A DNA stretch of 64,000 bases from Citrobacter amalonaticus (GCF_018323885.1 NZ_AP024585.1:2852001-2916000); one strand, 5' to 3'. Positions 1 to 7,937 are shown, counted from the stretch's first letter. A program made the numbers and translations. The notes: generated by a model from the sequence alone, not told the origin.

Positions 1-221
1 TGTGCATCTTTTACAGCCTCATCACGGGCAATTATGCGCCCTTGTTCAATCATGCGGGCGGCGGTCTGCGCGTTCACTGTCTGTGACGACTCAGCGCTGT
101 CGCGTTCTGCCCACTTCTTTTCCCAACCCCGATCACTCCAGACATTTCCGGCAATGAATAAGGCGGCCACCAGCAACATCATCACCAGTGGTTTCCAGTA
201 TTTCTCCAGGATGCCCATCAT
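1..221 (-). CDS. Rz-like i-spanin (partial, runs off the left edge)
   Basis: This is the start of a lambdoid Rz inner-membrane spanin, which with Rz1 fuses the inner and outer membranes in the last step of lysis. The visible 73 codons begin MMGILEKYW, pass through one hydrophobic segment (about residues 12-26) and continue as a charged, coiled-coil-like periplasmic stretch rich in Glu, Gln, Arg and Ala. The ATG overlaps the endolysin stop as ATGA, so translation is probably coupled. The second ATG at 218 is an equally possible start. The remainder, and any embedded Rz1, lie beyond position 1. Confidence 0.8.
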   Translation of the reverse strand, partial: MMGILEKYWKPLVMMLLVAALFIAGNVWSDRGWEKKWAERDSAESSQTVNAQTAARMIEQGRIIARDEAVKDA

Positions 222-667
222 GACAGGAACACATCACGCTCAGCCTTGCGGCGATTCGTGAGCCCCGGCATAACTTTTCCACCAGCTTTATTCCAGCGCA
301 GAAACTCATCTGCAGCGCCTTTGATATCGCCAGCGTTCAATTTCTTCAACAGCGTGGATGTTGATAGCGCACTCGAGCCAACGTTGTAAGCGAACGATAC
401 CAGCGCATCAAACTGGCCTTGTGTCAGTTTCACTCTGACCAGTTTCAGCACATCGTTTTCATAACTCACCAGCCCCGTTTTCAGCAGCCGATCAGCAGTG
501 GTCTGGTCGATAGTCATTCCAGGCTTTACTGGCTTGCCATCTACCGGGTAGGTCCAGCCGTAGCCAATCGTCCACGGTGCGCCGCCTGTTCCCGGATCTG
601 GATAGGCGGACAGCCGGCAACCTTCGAATTTTTTTATCAGCGCAATGCCGTCAGGACTGGTTTGCAT
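218..667 (-). CDS. phage endolysin, GH24 lysozyme
   Basis: This is a T4/P22-type muramidase of about 149 aa that cleaves the glycan strands of peptidoglycan. The Glu-8aa-Asp-8aa-Thr catalytic pattern is visible near the N-terminus (E of KKFEGCR, D of AYPDPG, T of WTIGYG), followed by the helical lysozyme lobe and the family-typical C-terminal [10 protein letters not shown]. There is no N-terminal signal-anchor segment, so export should depend on the holin. The ATG at 667 has GGGAG six bases upstream. A TTG two codons earlier is possible but less likely. The gene overlaps the holin end by 17 bases and Rz by four, as is usual in a lambdoid lysis cassette. Confidence 0.92.
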   Translation of the reverse strand: MQTSPDGIALIKKFEGCRLSAYPDPGTGGAPWTIGYGWTYPVDGKPVKPGMTIDQTTADRLLKTGLVSYENDVLKLVRVKLTQGQFDALVSFAYNVGSSALSTSTLLKKLNAGDIKGAADEFLRWNKAGGKVMPGLTNRRKAERDVFLS

Positions 668-974
668 CGTCAACTCCCGCCTTTTTGGCTGCGAATTTTT
701 TAATCAGGTTGCCGATCGAATCGGTGCCGATGTATCCAATAAAGACGCTGGCAATGTATGCGAGGTTGCTACTCAATCCGGAGAAGTCGAGCAGGTCACG
801 AATAAACCAGGCGATCATCGCGCACATCAGCGCATCAATTAGCGTCTTCATCTTGGCGCCACCGTTATAGCGACCACGCAGGTACGCCATAATAAAAGCC
901 AGCATTGCACCAATACCCTGCTCCTTAGCGGCAAATAGCGCAGCGATGAAATCTTGTTTGTATGGCATTTTCAT
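651..974 (-). CDS. phage holin, lambda-type family
   Basis: This small membrane protein of about 107 aa permeabilises the inner membrane and times lysis. It shows hydrophobic segments at roughly residues 8-33 (FIAALF...[11 protein letters not shown]), 42-60 ([15 protein letters not shown]) and 70-85 ([13 protein letters not shown]), followed by a charged Lys-rich tail (KKFAAKKAG), the layout of lambdoid class I holins. The ATG at 974 follows a strong GGAGGTGA site, so the longer in-frame extension to 983 is rejected. It is the first gene of the holin-endolysin-Rz cassette. Confidence 0.85.
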   Translation of the reverse strand: MKMPYKQDFIAALFAAKEQGIGAMLAFIMAYLRGRYNGGAKMKTLIDALMCAMIAWFIRDLLDFSGLSSNLAYIASVFIGYIGTDSIGNLIKKFAAKKAGVDDANQS

Positions 975-983
975 AGGCCTCAC

Positions 984-1117
984 CTCCGATAGTTCGGATG
1001 GCGCTGTGTGTGATTGAAAGAAATCAGGCTTCCGGGCTCTTTTGTAAACGTGAAAAAAGAAGGTGATTCCCGGAGCCTGAAGATGATGATCACCACAGCG
1101 GGATGACGTGATGATCG
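984..1117. other. intergenic spacer with imperfect inverted repeat
   Basis: This gap between the methyltransferase and the holin contains an inverted repeat. TCAGGCTTCCGGG at 1024-1036 pairs with CCCGGAGCCTGA at 1069-1080, with one bulged base and a loop of about 32 nt. There is no T-tract at either side, so it does not look like an ordinary terminator. No gene is seen. Confidence 0.5.
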
Positions 1118-2170
1118 TTATGTCTTATCCAGTTCGCGGATTTCCTCCACAGTCTGAATAAATCGCTCTGTTTCCAGCTCAACACCGATTGCCCGTCGCC
1201 CCAGCCTCATAGCCGCTTTAATGGTCGAACCTGATCCCATGAAGAAATCAGCCACAACATCACCCGGCCTGCTGCTGGCGTTAATGATCTGCTGCAACAT
1301 GTCTGCTGGCTTTTCACAGGGGTGTTTCCCGGGGTAAAACTGAACCGGCTTATGCGTCCAGACATCGGTGAAAGGAACAGAGACTGAAACAGAAAAGAAC
1401 CGCCGGAGAGACTTATACTCTTCCAGCAATTCTGAATACTTCCGGTTCAACGAATGCCACGTGGCCACCAGTTGGTGGTGTGGTGTGTCGAGTTCATTGT
1501 TTCGATGCTTATCGAATGCAACCTGAGTGAATAGTTCCTGCAGTTTCTGGTAATCCGCTTCGCCCGGCAGTTGCCATTGAGATGCACCGAACCAGTGGGA
1601 CACCATATTCTTTTTCCCGGTCGCATCGGCGATCTGCTTAGAGGAAACCCCCAGCGATTCACGCGCGTCACGGAAATATGAAATCAGCGGCGTCAGCACA
1701 TGCTGTTTGAGCTCGTTACTTTTCTCTGCGTATCCATCACTCTTGAGCTTATATGGGCCCTGGTAATGTTCAGCGAAGAGAATGCGCTCAGTCGCAGGGA
1801 AGTATGACCGCAGGCTTTCTTTGTTGCAGCCATTCCAGCGACCGGAAGGTTTTGCCCAGATGATGTGATTAAGGACACTGAACCGCTCCCGCATCATGAT
1901 TTCAATATCAGACGCAAGGCGATGCCCACAGAACAGATAAAGGCTACCGGCGGGTTTCAAAACACGCCAGAACTCAGCCAGGTATCCATCAAGCCAGCGT
2001 AAAAAATCCTCGTCCCCTTTCCACTGGTTGTCCCATCCTTCAGGCTTCACCCTGAAGTAAGGTGGATCCGTAACGATAAGGTCAATGGAGTTATCAGGGA
2101 GAGAAGCGATGTAATGCAGGGAGTCAGCGTTGATTAACTCAACACTGTTTATTTTTACAGTATTTTTCAT
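1118..2170 (-). CDS. phage DNA methyltransferase (N6-adenine or N4-cytosine, beta class)
   Basis: This 350-aa enzyme should methylate DNA bases using S-adenosylmethionine. The catalytic motif IV is DPPY near residue 37 (LIVTDPPYF), a long variable middle is the presumed target-recognition region (about 110-270), and the SAM-binding FxGxG motif comes last (DFFMGSGST, about residue 315). That order defines the beta class (N4mC/N6mA families). No restriction endonuclease gene is adjacent, so it is probably an orphan phage methylase that protects phage DNA. It lies between the late terminator region and the lysis genes, hence should be expressed late. The target sequence cannot be read from the protein. 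Confidence 0.88.
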   Translation of the reverse strand: MKNTVKINSVELINADSLHYIASLPDNSIDLIVTDPPYFRVKPEGWDNQWKGDEDFLRWLDGYLAEFWRVLKPAGSLYLFCGHRLASDIEIMMRERFSVLNHIIWAKPSGRWNGCNKESLRSYFPATERILFAEHYQGPYKLKSDGYAEKSNELKQHVLTPLISYFRDARESLGVSSKQIADATGKKNMVSHWFGASQWQLPGEADYQKLQELFTQVAFDKHRNNELDTPHHQLVATWHSLNRKYSELLEEYKSLRRFFSVSVSVPFTDVWTHKPVQFYPGKHPCEKPADMLQQIINASSRPGDVVADFFMGSGSTIKAAMRLGRRAIGVELETERFIQTVEEIRELDKT

Positions 2171-2372
2171 AGATCAGTAAGCGTAACTCTGGTAGGCTCA
2201 CTATGCTTTTGCGCTAAAGCAGTGGGCCCTGGTTAGCTTGTGACCTGAAAGCATGAGCTGATGGCTGGCTGGGTGCGTCAACACCCACCAGCCGCCCATT
2301 TCCACAGCAAAAGCCTCCTTAAAAGGAAGCCGCAGGTATAAAAAAGGCCGCCCGTAGGCAGCCTTAAAAATC
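2171..2372. other. spacer with a minus-strand terminator hairpin
   Basis: No convincing gene is present. On the minus strand AAGGCTGCC-TAC-GGGCGGCCTTTTTT (about 2342-2368) forms a hairpin, with one G-U pair, followed by a T-run. It is a good terminator for the small gene that starts at 2585. An open frame through here on the minus strand (hydrophobic, Trp-rich, ending near 2201) lacks a start with a ribosome site. Confidence 0.55.
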
Positions 2373-2585
2373 TTACTTCCACCATCGCGAAGGATGAAGG
2401 GTTTTATGACGAGGCTTGATGTAAACCTCATAGGAATGAGACGGCTTGTCTACTTTTATAATTGGTAATTCCCAACCAGTATTCAGCGAAATACTTTTCT
2501 GACTAGCAGACACTGATACTGTGCCAATCTCAATGTTTCCTGTAATAGCTACGACCTTCTTGGTCGCTAATCTATTTTTAAACAT
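2373..2585 (-). CDS. small phage protein of unknown function (70 aa)
   Basis: I do not recognise this protein. It is basic, has no membrane segment and ends in an Arg/Lys/Trp-rich tail (HPSRWWK). The ATG at 2585 is preceded by CAGGAG with six bases of spacing, better than the longer frame that opens at 2624. It is the first gene after the late promoter and terminator region downstream of Q, so Q-dependent late transcription should express it, and a hairpin terminator follows it. Confidence 0.6.
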   Translation of the reverse strand: MFKNRLATKKVVAITGNIEIGTVSVSASQKSISLNTGWELPIIKVDKPSHSYEVYIKPRHKTLHPSRWWK

Positions 2586-2662
2586 GGCTAACTCCTGTAT
2601 GCCAACGCCGCAAAAGTGCGACATAGATCACACTATCAGCAGTTTAAAAAACATGCAACAAA

Positions 2663-2682
2663 AAACCCGCCTGAGCGGGTTT
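2663..2682 (-). terminator. tR'-like intrinsic terminator downstream of the late promoter
   Basis: On the minus strand AAACCCGC-TCAG-GCGGGTTT is followed by a T-run (TTTTTTGTTG), a strong Rho-independent terminator. It lies about 35-50 bp downstream of the predicted late promoter and ahead of the late genes. This matches the position of the terminator that Q proteins override in lambdoid phages. Confidence 0.8.
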
Positions 2683-2718
2683 ATAAACGTTAGACATTCA
2701 AAGCCCATCGTTACGAAA

Positions 2719-2747
2719 ATACTAACCACATTTTTTGAATATTGCAA
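2719..2747 (-). promoter_or_regulatory. candidate late promoter (pR'-like)
   Basis: On the minus strand TTGCAA (2747-2742) and TAGTAT (2724-2719) are separated by 17 bp. The site lies between the end of the Q gene and the terminator at 2663-2682, which is where lambdoid late promoters are found. The transcription start would be near 2712. Confidence 0.6.
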
Positions 2748-2779
2748 GCATCGTGCAGCGAAAATCATTAAAAATGTAG

Positions 2780-3538
2780 CTATCGTGTCACTTTCCGTAA
2801 TTGCAGCTCTGCGAATGCTTCTTCCTGCCAGCATTTAGTGACCAGCTTATTGATCACTTCACCATAACCGCTGTACCAGGTGTAATTCGTCAAATCAGGA
2901 ATGACCTTTTGCACCTGCGCCCGGGCAATAGTTGTTGGCAGCCTGCTGTAACGATTGCCATTACAGCGACCGCATACTTTCATTACCGGCACGCCGTGGA
3001 GTTTAGTGCGCTTCTCATCAAGTACAGTTCCCTTCCCCCTACATCCTCTGCATGCTGTCGAGACAGTTCCCTTACCGTTACAGTGCTGACAAACTTCTTC
3101 AACTTCCTCATGGCGGATCATAGGCTCTACACCTTTTACGCCTGGATGTTTTACAACATCACACATTGAACGTAACACCCCTTCACCATTGCAATGTGGG
3201 CAAACTGATTTACTCGCCGCCGAACGGGAATAGTCCTCATATGCAAACTTCACCAGTACAGGAAGAATTTCAAGGCGAGACTTCTCACTTAGTTTTTGTA
3301 ATACCGGATTTTTCATTGCCAGGGCGTAGTTAAAAAGCCCCTCCAGTGCAGGTGCTGGATCCTGTATTCCCATCTTTGCCAGAAACAGATTAAACCCAAG
3401 TGGTGCCACTGACTGCACCATGCCCTGCGCAGCCATCACATCAGTGATTGTTAACGCCTCAGAGCTGGTTCCCGGCGTTTCATCATTTAGTTTCGGTGAT
3501 TTTGGTGAGTAAAATTTTGGTAATGATTCAAGGTTCAT
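2780..3538 (-). CDS. Q-type antitermination protein with DnaJ-like zinc repeats
   Basis: This is a late-gene antiterminator of the phage 82/21 Q kind, about 252 aa, that lets RNA polymerase pass the terminator downstream of the late promoter. The middle holds repeated CxxCxGxG units (CPHCNGEG, CQHCNGKG, CRGCRGKG, CGRCNGN, about residues 110-200), as in the DnaJ cysteine-rich domain, so zinc binding is likely. The ATG at 3538 follows GGAGAACAAGT, so the longer frame is rejected. It ends just before the putative late promoter, as expected for Q. The match to Q rests on this zinc pattern and on position. Confidence 0.82.
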   Translation of the reverse strand: MNLESLPKFYSPKSPKLNDETPGTSSEALTITDVMAAQGMVQSVAPLGFNLFLAKMGIQDPAPALEGLFNYALAMKNPVLQKLSEKSRLEILPVLVKFAYEDYSRSAASKSVCPHCNGEGVLRSMCDVVKHPGVKGVEPMIRHEEVEEVCQHCNGKGTVSTACRGCRGKGTVLDEKRTKLHGVPVMKVCGRCNGNRYSRLPTTIARAQVQKVIPDLTNYTWYSGYGEVINKLVTKCWQEEAFAELQLRKVTR

Positions 3539-3551
3539 ACTTGTTCTCCAC

Positions 3552-4541
3552 TTACGCCAGCACACCAATTGCAAGCGCGCGATCGATAAAACGAAATATC
3601 AACTCCAGCTGCGAGCCGTATTTCTCTTCGAATGCCACGGTATCCGCATGTAACTCGTCGTGATGCTTTCTGCACAAAGGCAACACCCAGAGGTCATGCG
3701 CTTTTGTCCCCATGCCGCCCTGACCGTGACCTATCAGGTGGTGCGGATCATCTGCCTGCTTACCACAGCAGGCGCACGGTTGGGCCTTCACCCATCGCGT
3801 GTATTTCTCATTTTCCCAGCGTCGGCGCTTCGGGCGTAGCATGAAGCTTTCCGGCGATTCCGGATCAATCCTGAGTGTCAGTACCTTCTTCGCCTTCTCC
3901 TGCACAATGCTGGTGGCCGGTAACGAGGGCACAATATCGCTTTCTCGCATGATGGATTTCGGCTCTTCACCCGGTAGTCTCAGCGCCTTATGCGCAACAC
4001 TTTCCGGGATCACGTCACCCAGATCACTTCTGACCATCCACCAGCACAACTCCGGGAGAGTCAGAACATGCGACTCAGAGAAACCTAAATCTGTTCGAAT
4101 GACTGACAAAATCCAGGATACCAGGTTTTTGCTGGCTATACCTGCAAGCTGTTCCGTGTATTGACCAGCGAGGGTGTGATCGCAGTGCCAGCACAGCCGG
4201 ATGCTACCAGGCTGATGGCGCATTATCGTGAAATTCTTGTCGTGCCATGTTGAATGGGGCCACTGGCATTCGAACTTTTTGTTTAACCAGCCATCAAGCG
4301 AAGACAATCCACCAGCGCGCTGAATAACACGCTGATTTTCAAATATCCCACTCATTACCGGATCGTCTGCCAGTGGTTGAACCGCTGCCGGCACATGACC
4401 AGTATCGTAAGAGGCCATGCTTTCAGGTTCTGGCTCAAGTAAGACCCGACCACGCATGAATAGCGGCATCAGTTCAGCACCGGGTCGGAAAAGCACAACC
4501 CCCATTCGGTGGGCTATTTCCGGTGTTAACAAAGCTCTCAC
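3552..4541 (-). CDS. DUF968-family phage protein, HNH-like C-terminus
   Basis: This 329-aa protein belongs to a family common in the nin-like region of lambdoid prophages (DUF968; YbcN region). The C-terminal third shows an HNH/zinc-type layout: CACCG, then DPHHLIGHG, then LCRKHHDELH (about residues 255-300), which suggests a metal-dependent DNA nuclease or DNA-binding fold. A second Cys/His pair (CWHCDH) is near residue 117. The start is GTG, overlapping the upstream stop as GTGA. In this position it may act on recombination intermediates, but the function is inferred. Confidence 0.8.
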   Translation of the reverse strand: MRALLTPEIAHRMGVVLFRPGAELMPLFMRGRVLLEPEPESMASYDTGHVPAAVQPLADDPVMSGIFENQRVIQRAGGLSSLDGWLNKKFECQWPHSTWHDKNFTIMRHQPGSIRLCWHCDHTLAGQYTEQLAGIASKNLVSWILSVIRTDLGFSESHVLTLPELCWWMVRSDLGDVIPESVAHKALRLPGEEPKSIMRESDIVPSLPATSIVQEKAKKVLTLRIDPESPESFMLRPKRRRWENEKYTRWVKAQPCACCGKQADDPHHLIGHGQGGMGTKAHDLWVLPLCRKHHDELHADTVAFEEKYGSQLELIFRFIDRALAIGVLA

Positions 4542-5221
4542 GCTGCCTGCCCCTTAGCGATATGTTCCGCCCATAGACCGCCGATCCAGCGCACCCCCTT
4601 AGCAGTAAACCGCGCCTGGCTGAATGCGTGGTTTGAAGTGACAGAGGTCCCCGTCTTAACCTCAAATCGCCCCGCATCAATGTGCGCCGCCATCGGTGTA
4701 AGCGTACCACCCAGGCGGTAAAGGATGCCGCGATCAATCAGAAACAGGCGGAACTCGTTTTCCTTTGCCTTAAGTAATTTTGCCACCTGCCGGAACGACA
4801 TTGACCCACTGGCAGAGCAGTAGCGATCGACAAATTCCACCTTTGGCGCCGCGGCAGCCAGTTCAGTGGCTAGTTTCTGCTTTTGCTCCGCCAGATCAGC
4901 GGCAAGCCGCAGTGCTTCAGAGAATGACTGAGGGATCGCCTGCTGTTGCGCCTGCTCAAGTTCCTGCCATCGATCAACAAGCCGCGCAGTGAACTCAGGC
5001 GACAACTGAGCCACAACCACATAACTGTCCCGCTTTCCTATCAGGTAGACGGCTACAGACTGATTGAGGTGATTTTTAACTTCCCCCATCGGGGGGAGTT
5101 TAATAACCCCGCGCTCTGCCAGCCGTTCAATCGAGCGCTTAACGTGGTCATGACGTGATTCCACTAAATCAGCGATATCACTGCTGGACATGGTTAACGC
5201 CACGGTTGCTAACTGATTCAT
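4538..5221 (-). CDS. Rha/KilAC-type phage antirepressor-like protein
   Basis: This two-domain phage regulator has 227 aa. Residues about 1-90 match the Rha family (SSSDIADLVESRHDHVKRSI, then the YVVVAQLSPEFTARLVDRW strand-helix). A Gln/Ala/Leu-rich coiled coil follows (about 90-125), and the C-terminal part resembles the KilAC/antirepressor DNA-binding domain (SFRQVAKLLKAKENEFRLFL, then TAKGVRWIG). Such proteins usually modulate repressors or host regulation. The ATG at 5221 follows GGAGAGCAATT. Its end overlaps the DUF968 start by four bases. Confidence 0.82.
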   Translation of the reverse strand: MNQLATVALTMSSSDIADLVESRHDHVKRSIERLAERGVIKLPPMGEVKNHLNQSVAVYLIGKRDSYVVVAQLSPEFTARLVDRWQELEQAQQQAIPQSFSEALRLAADLAEQKQKLATELAAAAPKVEFVDRYCSASGSMSFRQVAKLLKAKENEFRLFLIDRGILYRLGGTLTPMAAHIDAGRFEVKTGTSVTSNHAFSQARFTAKGVRWIGGLWAEHIAKGQAA

Positions 5222-5237
5222 AATTGCTCTCCACTTA

Positions 5238-5627
5238 TCAGGCGGCTGCACCCGCCCCCGGTTCAAATTTGGTGATAGTGATTTCCACTTTCCCCTTTGG
5301 GATAATCGGCCCCCACTCCACCAGCATTCTTTTCACCTGGCTGTCGTCCTCCCAGATCCCCGCATGGGTAAGAGCGTCGAACAGCGCTTTGTTGTAGTTA
5401 TCCAGATCCCGGATCCGGTTGTCCGGTGGGAACAGGATTATTTCAACAGCCGCCGGTGACGATGATGGCTTCGGGAGCATGCGCAGTTGTTCAATGATTG
5501 CCGCACATGCTGACGACTGGAACTGGCGACCTTTGGCACTTATCAGGTGACGCCCCGCCAGCGGCCCCTTATTCGGGGCGCGCCAGTACGTGTTCACACT
5601 CGGAGGAAACGGCAGCACCAGTTTCAT
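5238..5627 (-). CDS. rusA: RusA-family Holliday junction resolvase
   Basis: This homodimeric crossover-junction endonuclease (129 aa) nicks four-way DNA junctions during phage recombination. It has the family start (LVLPFPPSVNTYWR) and the acidic catalytic residues in RIRDLDNYNKALFDAL and GIWEDDSQV, which are the Asp residues needed for metal binding in RusA. Length is close to the E. coli DLP12 RusA (120 aa). The ATG overlaps the stop of the upstream HTH gene by four bases. Confidence 0.93.
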   Translation of the reverse strand: MKLVLPFPPSVNTYWRAPNKGPLAGRHLISAKGRQFQSSACAAIIEQLRMLPKPSSSPAAVEIILFPPDNRIRDLDNYNKALFDALTHAGIWEDDSQVKRMLVEWGPIIPKGKVEITITKFEPGAGAAA

Positions 5628-5944
5628 ACCGTGATCCCCTTGTTTTTGAGATAGGTGATTGCGCGGTCCTTCGCACCATCCTCACCATTCACAAGCGCAT
5701 GCAGCAGGGAATCTGCATCAGCAGCGTTCTCCTGATCGTTGATGGCTATTCCCCGCGAAACGCCACGCGTAAGGGTGATAGCCCCTTTTCTCTCCAGCGC
5801 GCGCAGATGATCCGCAGCGGCATTTGGGGAGCTGCATCCCAGCAGCGCCGAAAGTTCTGTATTGGTTGGAGGATAACCATGCTCGCATTGAAAGCTGATC
5901 AGGGTATCCAGTACATGCTGCTGGCGAGCCGTTAAGTTCATCAT
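5624..5944 (-). CDS. LexA-type winged-helix phage protein
   Basis: This DNA-binding protein of about 106 aa has an N-terminal half (LTARQQHVLDTL... EHGYPPTNTELSALLGCSSPNAAADHLRALERKG) that matches the LexA winged-helix domain. The LexA protease half (Ser/Lys dyad) is absent, so it cannot self-cleave and is a regulator or accessory factor only. Start choice is uncertain. ATGATG at 5944/5941 follows AGGAGG by ten bases, but an upstream ATG at 5971 overlaps the previous stop as ATGA and would add nine residues. Confidence 0.75.
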   Translation of the reverse strand: MMNLTARQQHVLDTLISFQCEHGYPPTNTELSALLGCSSPNAAADHLRALERKGAITLTRGVSRGIAINDQENAADADSLLHALVNGEDGAKDRAITYLKNKGITV

Positions 5945-5967
5945 GCTGCCTGTTCCTCCTTGCTCAC

Positions 5968-6669
5968 TCATAACTCAGGCAAATAGGCGCGCACCAGCGC
6001 TTCAGTGAAAGGTGGCTGTATTGTTTCTGCCTGGCGGGCCTTACCAGCGACAAATGTGACCAGCGACATAAACGCCTTCCCTTTTTCCTCCAGATCGGTA
6101 CGGCTGATGTAGCTGAAACGCTCGCCGCGCCAGGACTTATCGAACACGGCGATTGCACCAGCAAAAAATGCGCTGGTGGGCTTTTGCTTTTCATCCAATG
6201 GAACGAACCATGATGGCAGGTCGAAACCAATACGACCTCGAATGAACATGATGTGATCGGCATCTTCCGGCCACCATGTTTCACTTGTGGCTGACTTAAT
6301 GAGGTAGATATATCTCCCTCCTTTTTCACGCATCACCATTGTGTAATTCATGATGTGGGTCATGCCAGTGATCGCTTGCTTTTCATGGTACTGAGAGCGG
6401 CTATATGGTGGATTCGCAAACGCGGCACCGCCCAGTTCCTCCAGCCGTTCAGACCAGTCCTGCGTCAGCGCATTATCTTCGGCGGTGTACCATACCGGGC
6501 ATTTCGCGTTATCGTCGTCAGCAAACAGATCCAGAACCAACGGCCCGAATATTGCGTTGATCCCCCAAAACAACAGATCCGGAGTACGCCATTGATCGCC
6601 AACCTCTTTCAGTTCGTGGGCTGGTTTGCTACGCAGTTCCGCCAGCGCCTGGCAATATTTGTTTGTCAT
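5968..6669 (-). CDS. phage N6-adenine DNA methyltransferase (PF05869 type)
   Basis: This is a 233-aa methyltransferase of the phage Dam-like family. The N-terminal WRTPDLLFWGINAIFGPLVLDLFADDDN is the SAM-binding region and AFANPPYSR (about residues 83-91) is the catalytic NPPY motif. Members usually methylate adenine in phage DNA. The ATG shares one base with the upstream stop. This is the second DNA methyltransferase in the prophage, and it differs in architecture from the beta-class enzyme at 1118-2170. Confidence 0.87.
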   Translation of the reverse strand: MTNKYCQALAELRSKPAHELKEVGDQWRTPDLLFWGINAIFGPLVLDLFADDDNAKCPVWYTAEDNALTQDWSERLEELGGAAFANPPYSRSQYHEKQAITGMTHIMNYTMVMREKGGRYIYLIKSATSETWWPEDADHIMFIRGRIGFDLPSWFVPLDEKQKPTSAFFAGAIAVFDKSWRGERFSYISRTDLEEKGKAFMSLVTFVAGKARQAETIQPPFTEALVRAYLPEL

Positions 6670-7601
6670 TATCCCCTGAACCCCTTTGGAATTTTGGTAT
6701 CAACCGGACCGAACTTCATTGGGTCACGTTTCTTTTCACCCCAGCATTCACGTGCCGGACGCCCCTTCTTGTCCCAGCGGATCCCGCTTTGCAGATACCC
6801 CTCAAATTTTTTCGGGCCAAACAGTGTTTCAGGGCGCATGTACTGGTACTGCTCATCGTTGCCGTTCCAGTGCTCGTGTTTCAGGTCAATAACCAGTTGC
6901 AGGTCAGCAACGCTGTAACCTTCACGCAGACGAGCACGAATGTTTTCCAGCGAGGTTTTTGATTTCTGAAAGCGGGAGCCGCTGACCTGGTTCAAATGGG
7001 TTAAAACCAGAATGGCGTTATCGGTGATCGCAACTTCAGGGTCTGGTTGCAACGCAACCGGACAAGAAGGTTTTATGATCTGTTTGTGGTGATCTGAGTA
7101 ATGATCTGTATAGAGAATAGGTTCCGCGACTTCGCGGTTATGGTTCCGCGATTCTGCGTTTTCGGTTCCGTGATTCTGCGGAATAGGTTCCGCGACTTCG
7201 CGTTTCCCGTTCCGCGATTCTACGGAATCCAGTGTTGTAGGGAATAAAGCCTCGATTAATGCATCCCCGTCGATACGGTAGTGCGTCTTTTTCGTACCGT
7301 TTACCTGCTTTTGCGCTTTATCAACAATTCCAGGTAACCAGCGAGTGCAAATCTTGTTTACCAGCCGTTGTACCTGGTCTTCACTGACTCCACGAATTTC
7401 CGCAGCTAACTCACTGTGCTCTTTGTAGAACCAGCCATCCTTCAGGTCTGATTTCCCGGACCAGAAGACCAACTGGTTGAGAACTGCCCCCAAAGCATGC
7501 GCCTGCTGATCACCGGAAAAAAAATCAAGGTAAGGGACCGGGATTGTTATTGCGTTGCGCTGGCCCGACAGCGACTGAACGATTTCAAATATCTGGCTCA
7601 T
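6669..7601 (-). CDS. O-like phage replication initiator
   Basis: This 310-aa protein probably initiates phage replication. The N-terminal half looks like a winged-helix replication domain (AHALGAVLNQLVFWSGKSDL, then HSELAAEIRGVSEDQVQRLVNKI). The C-terminal half (about residues 205-290; KTSLENIRARLREGYSVADLQLVIDLK, then YMRPETLFGPKKFEGYLQ) is the conserved phage C-terminus found in DnaD/O-like initiators. Between them lies a low-complexity linker with SRN..REVAEPI twice, encoded by five DNA iterons (7120-7225). As in lambda O, the origin appears to lie within the initiator gene. No P or DnaC-like loader follows; the next gene is the adenine methyltransferase. Confidence 0.85.
   Translation of the reverse strand: MSQIFEIVQSLSGQRNAITIPVPYLDFFSGDQQAHALGAVLNQLVFWSGKSDLKDGWFYKEHSELAAEIRGVSEDQVQRLVNKICTRWLPGIVDKAQKQVNGTKKTHYRIDGDALIEALFPTTLDSVESRNGKREVAEPIPQNHGTENAESRNHNREVAEPILYTDHYSDHHKQIIKPSCPVALQPDPEVAITDNAILVLTHLNQVSGSRFQKSKTSLENIRARLREGYSVADLQLVIDLKHEHWNGNDEQYQYMRPETLFGPKKFEGYLQSGIRWDKKGRPARECWGEKKRDPMKFGPVDTKIPKGFRG
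7120..7225 (+). repeat. five 18-bp iterons at 22-bp spacing (predicted phage origin)
   Basis: Copies of GGTTCCGCGAYTYYGCGK start at 7120, 7142, 7164, 7186 and 7208, so the period is exactly 22 bp. Copies 1 and 4 share 17 of 18 bases. An AT-richer stretch with three GATCTG words (about 7075-7119) flanks them on the C-terminal side of the gene, like the unwinding region of lambda ori. Confidence 0.8.
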
Positions 7602-7770
7602 GATCGTCCTTTATCTCAGTAAACTTGCGCTGGAACTGTTCGAGCGGGCTGAAGCATTCATGCTCATAGCCATTGCGCAGGTAGATAACGCGGTGAGTTT
7701 CCGGTTCCCATCGGATAATGCGAACGGGGATACCGTAGTGGTCTTTGAACCATCGGTTAAGTTCTCGCAT
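7585..7770 (-). CDS. DUF4222 family small phage protein
   Basis: This 61-aa protein (MRELNRWFKDHYGIPVRIIRWE..., ending DDHEPDI) matches the DUF4222 family found just upstream of replication genes in enterobacterial prophages. The function is unknown. It has no membrane segment, and its basic, aromatic N-half could bind nucleic acid. The ATG follows GGGGAGTCCTT. It overlaps the start of the O-like gene by 17 bases, so the two are probably co-translated. Confidence 0.75.
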   Translation of the reverse strand: MRELNRWFKDHYGIPVRIIRWEPETHRVIYLRNGYEHECFSPLEQFQRKFTEIKDDHEPDI

Positions 7771-7937
7771 AAGGACTCCCCTCTACGGCGCCATACCCCC
7801 ACAATTGCCATCGCCCGACTGTGGTTACAGGGAACCCAGCGGCCTGATACCATGCGCTCATACCGAAACATGATGTAACCCCGAACAGGGAATGCACGTA
7901 GTTGCGGTATGCGGTTCTTTACCGTTAAACTGTTCAT
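7611..7937 (-). CDS. hypothetical phage ORF overlapping DUF4222
   Basis: I do not recognise this frame of 108 aa. Its first 55 codons (MNSLTVKNRIPQL... GVWRRRGES) lie in otherwise non-coding DNA, and the ATG overlaps the YmfL stop as ATGA, with GGAG upstream. The remaining half overlaps the DUF4222 gene in another frame and becomes Ser/Thr/Ala-rich like a shadow frame. A real short gene whose stop has been lost, or a fully overlapping gene, are both possible. Confidence 0.4.
   Translation of the reverse strand: MNSLTVKNRIPQLRAFPVRGYIMFRYERMVSGRWVPCNHSRAMAIVGVWRRRGESLCENLTDGSKTTTVSPFALSDGNRKLTALSTCAMAMSMNASARSNSSSASLLR

Noticed and set aside
2201-2431. Minus-strand 76-aa open frame with a Trp-rich hydrophobic end
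   Set aside because: It has no start with a ribosome site outside the neighbouring gene, crosses that gene's terminator hairpin, and overlaps the better-supported 2373-2585 gene.
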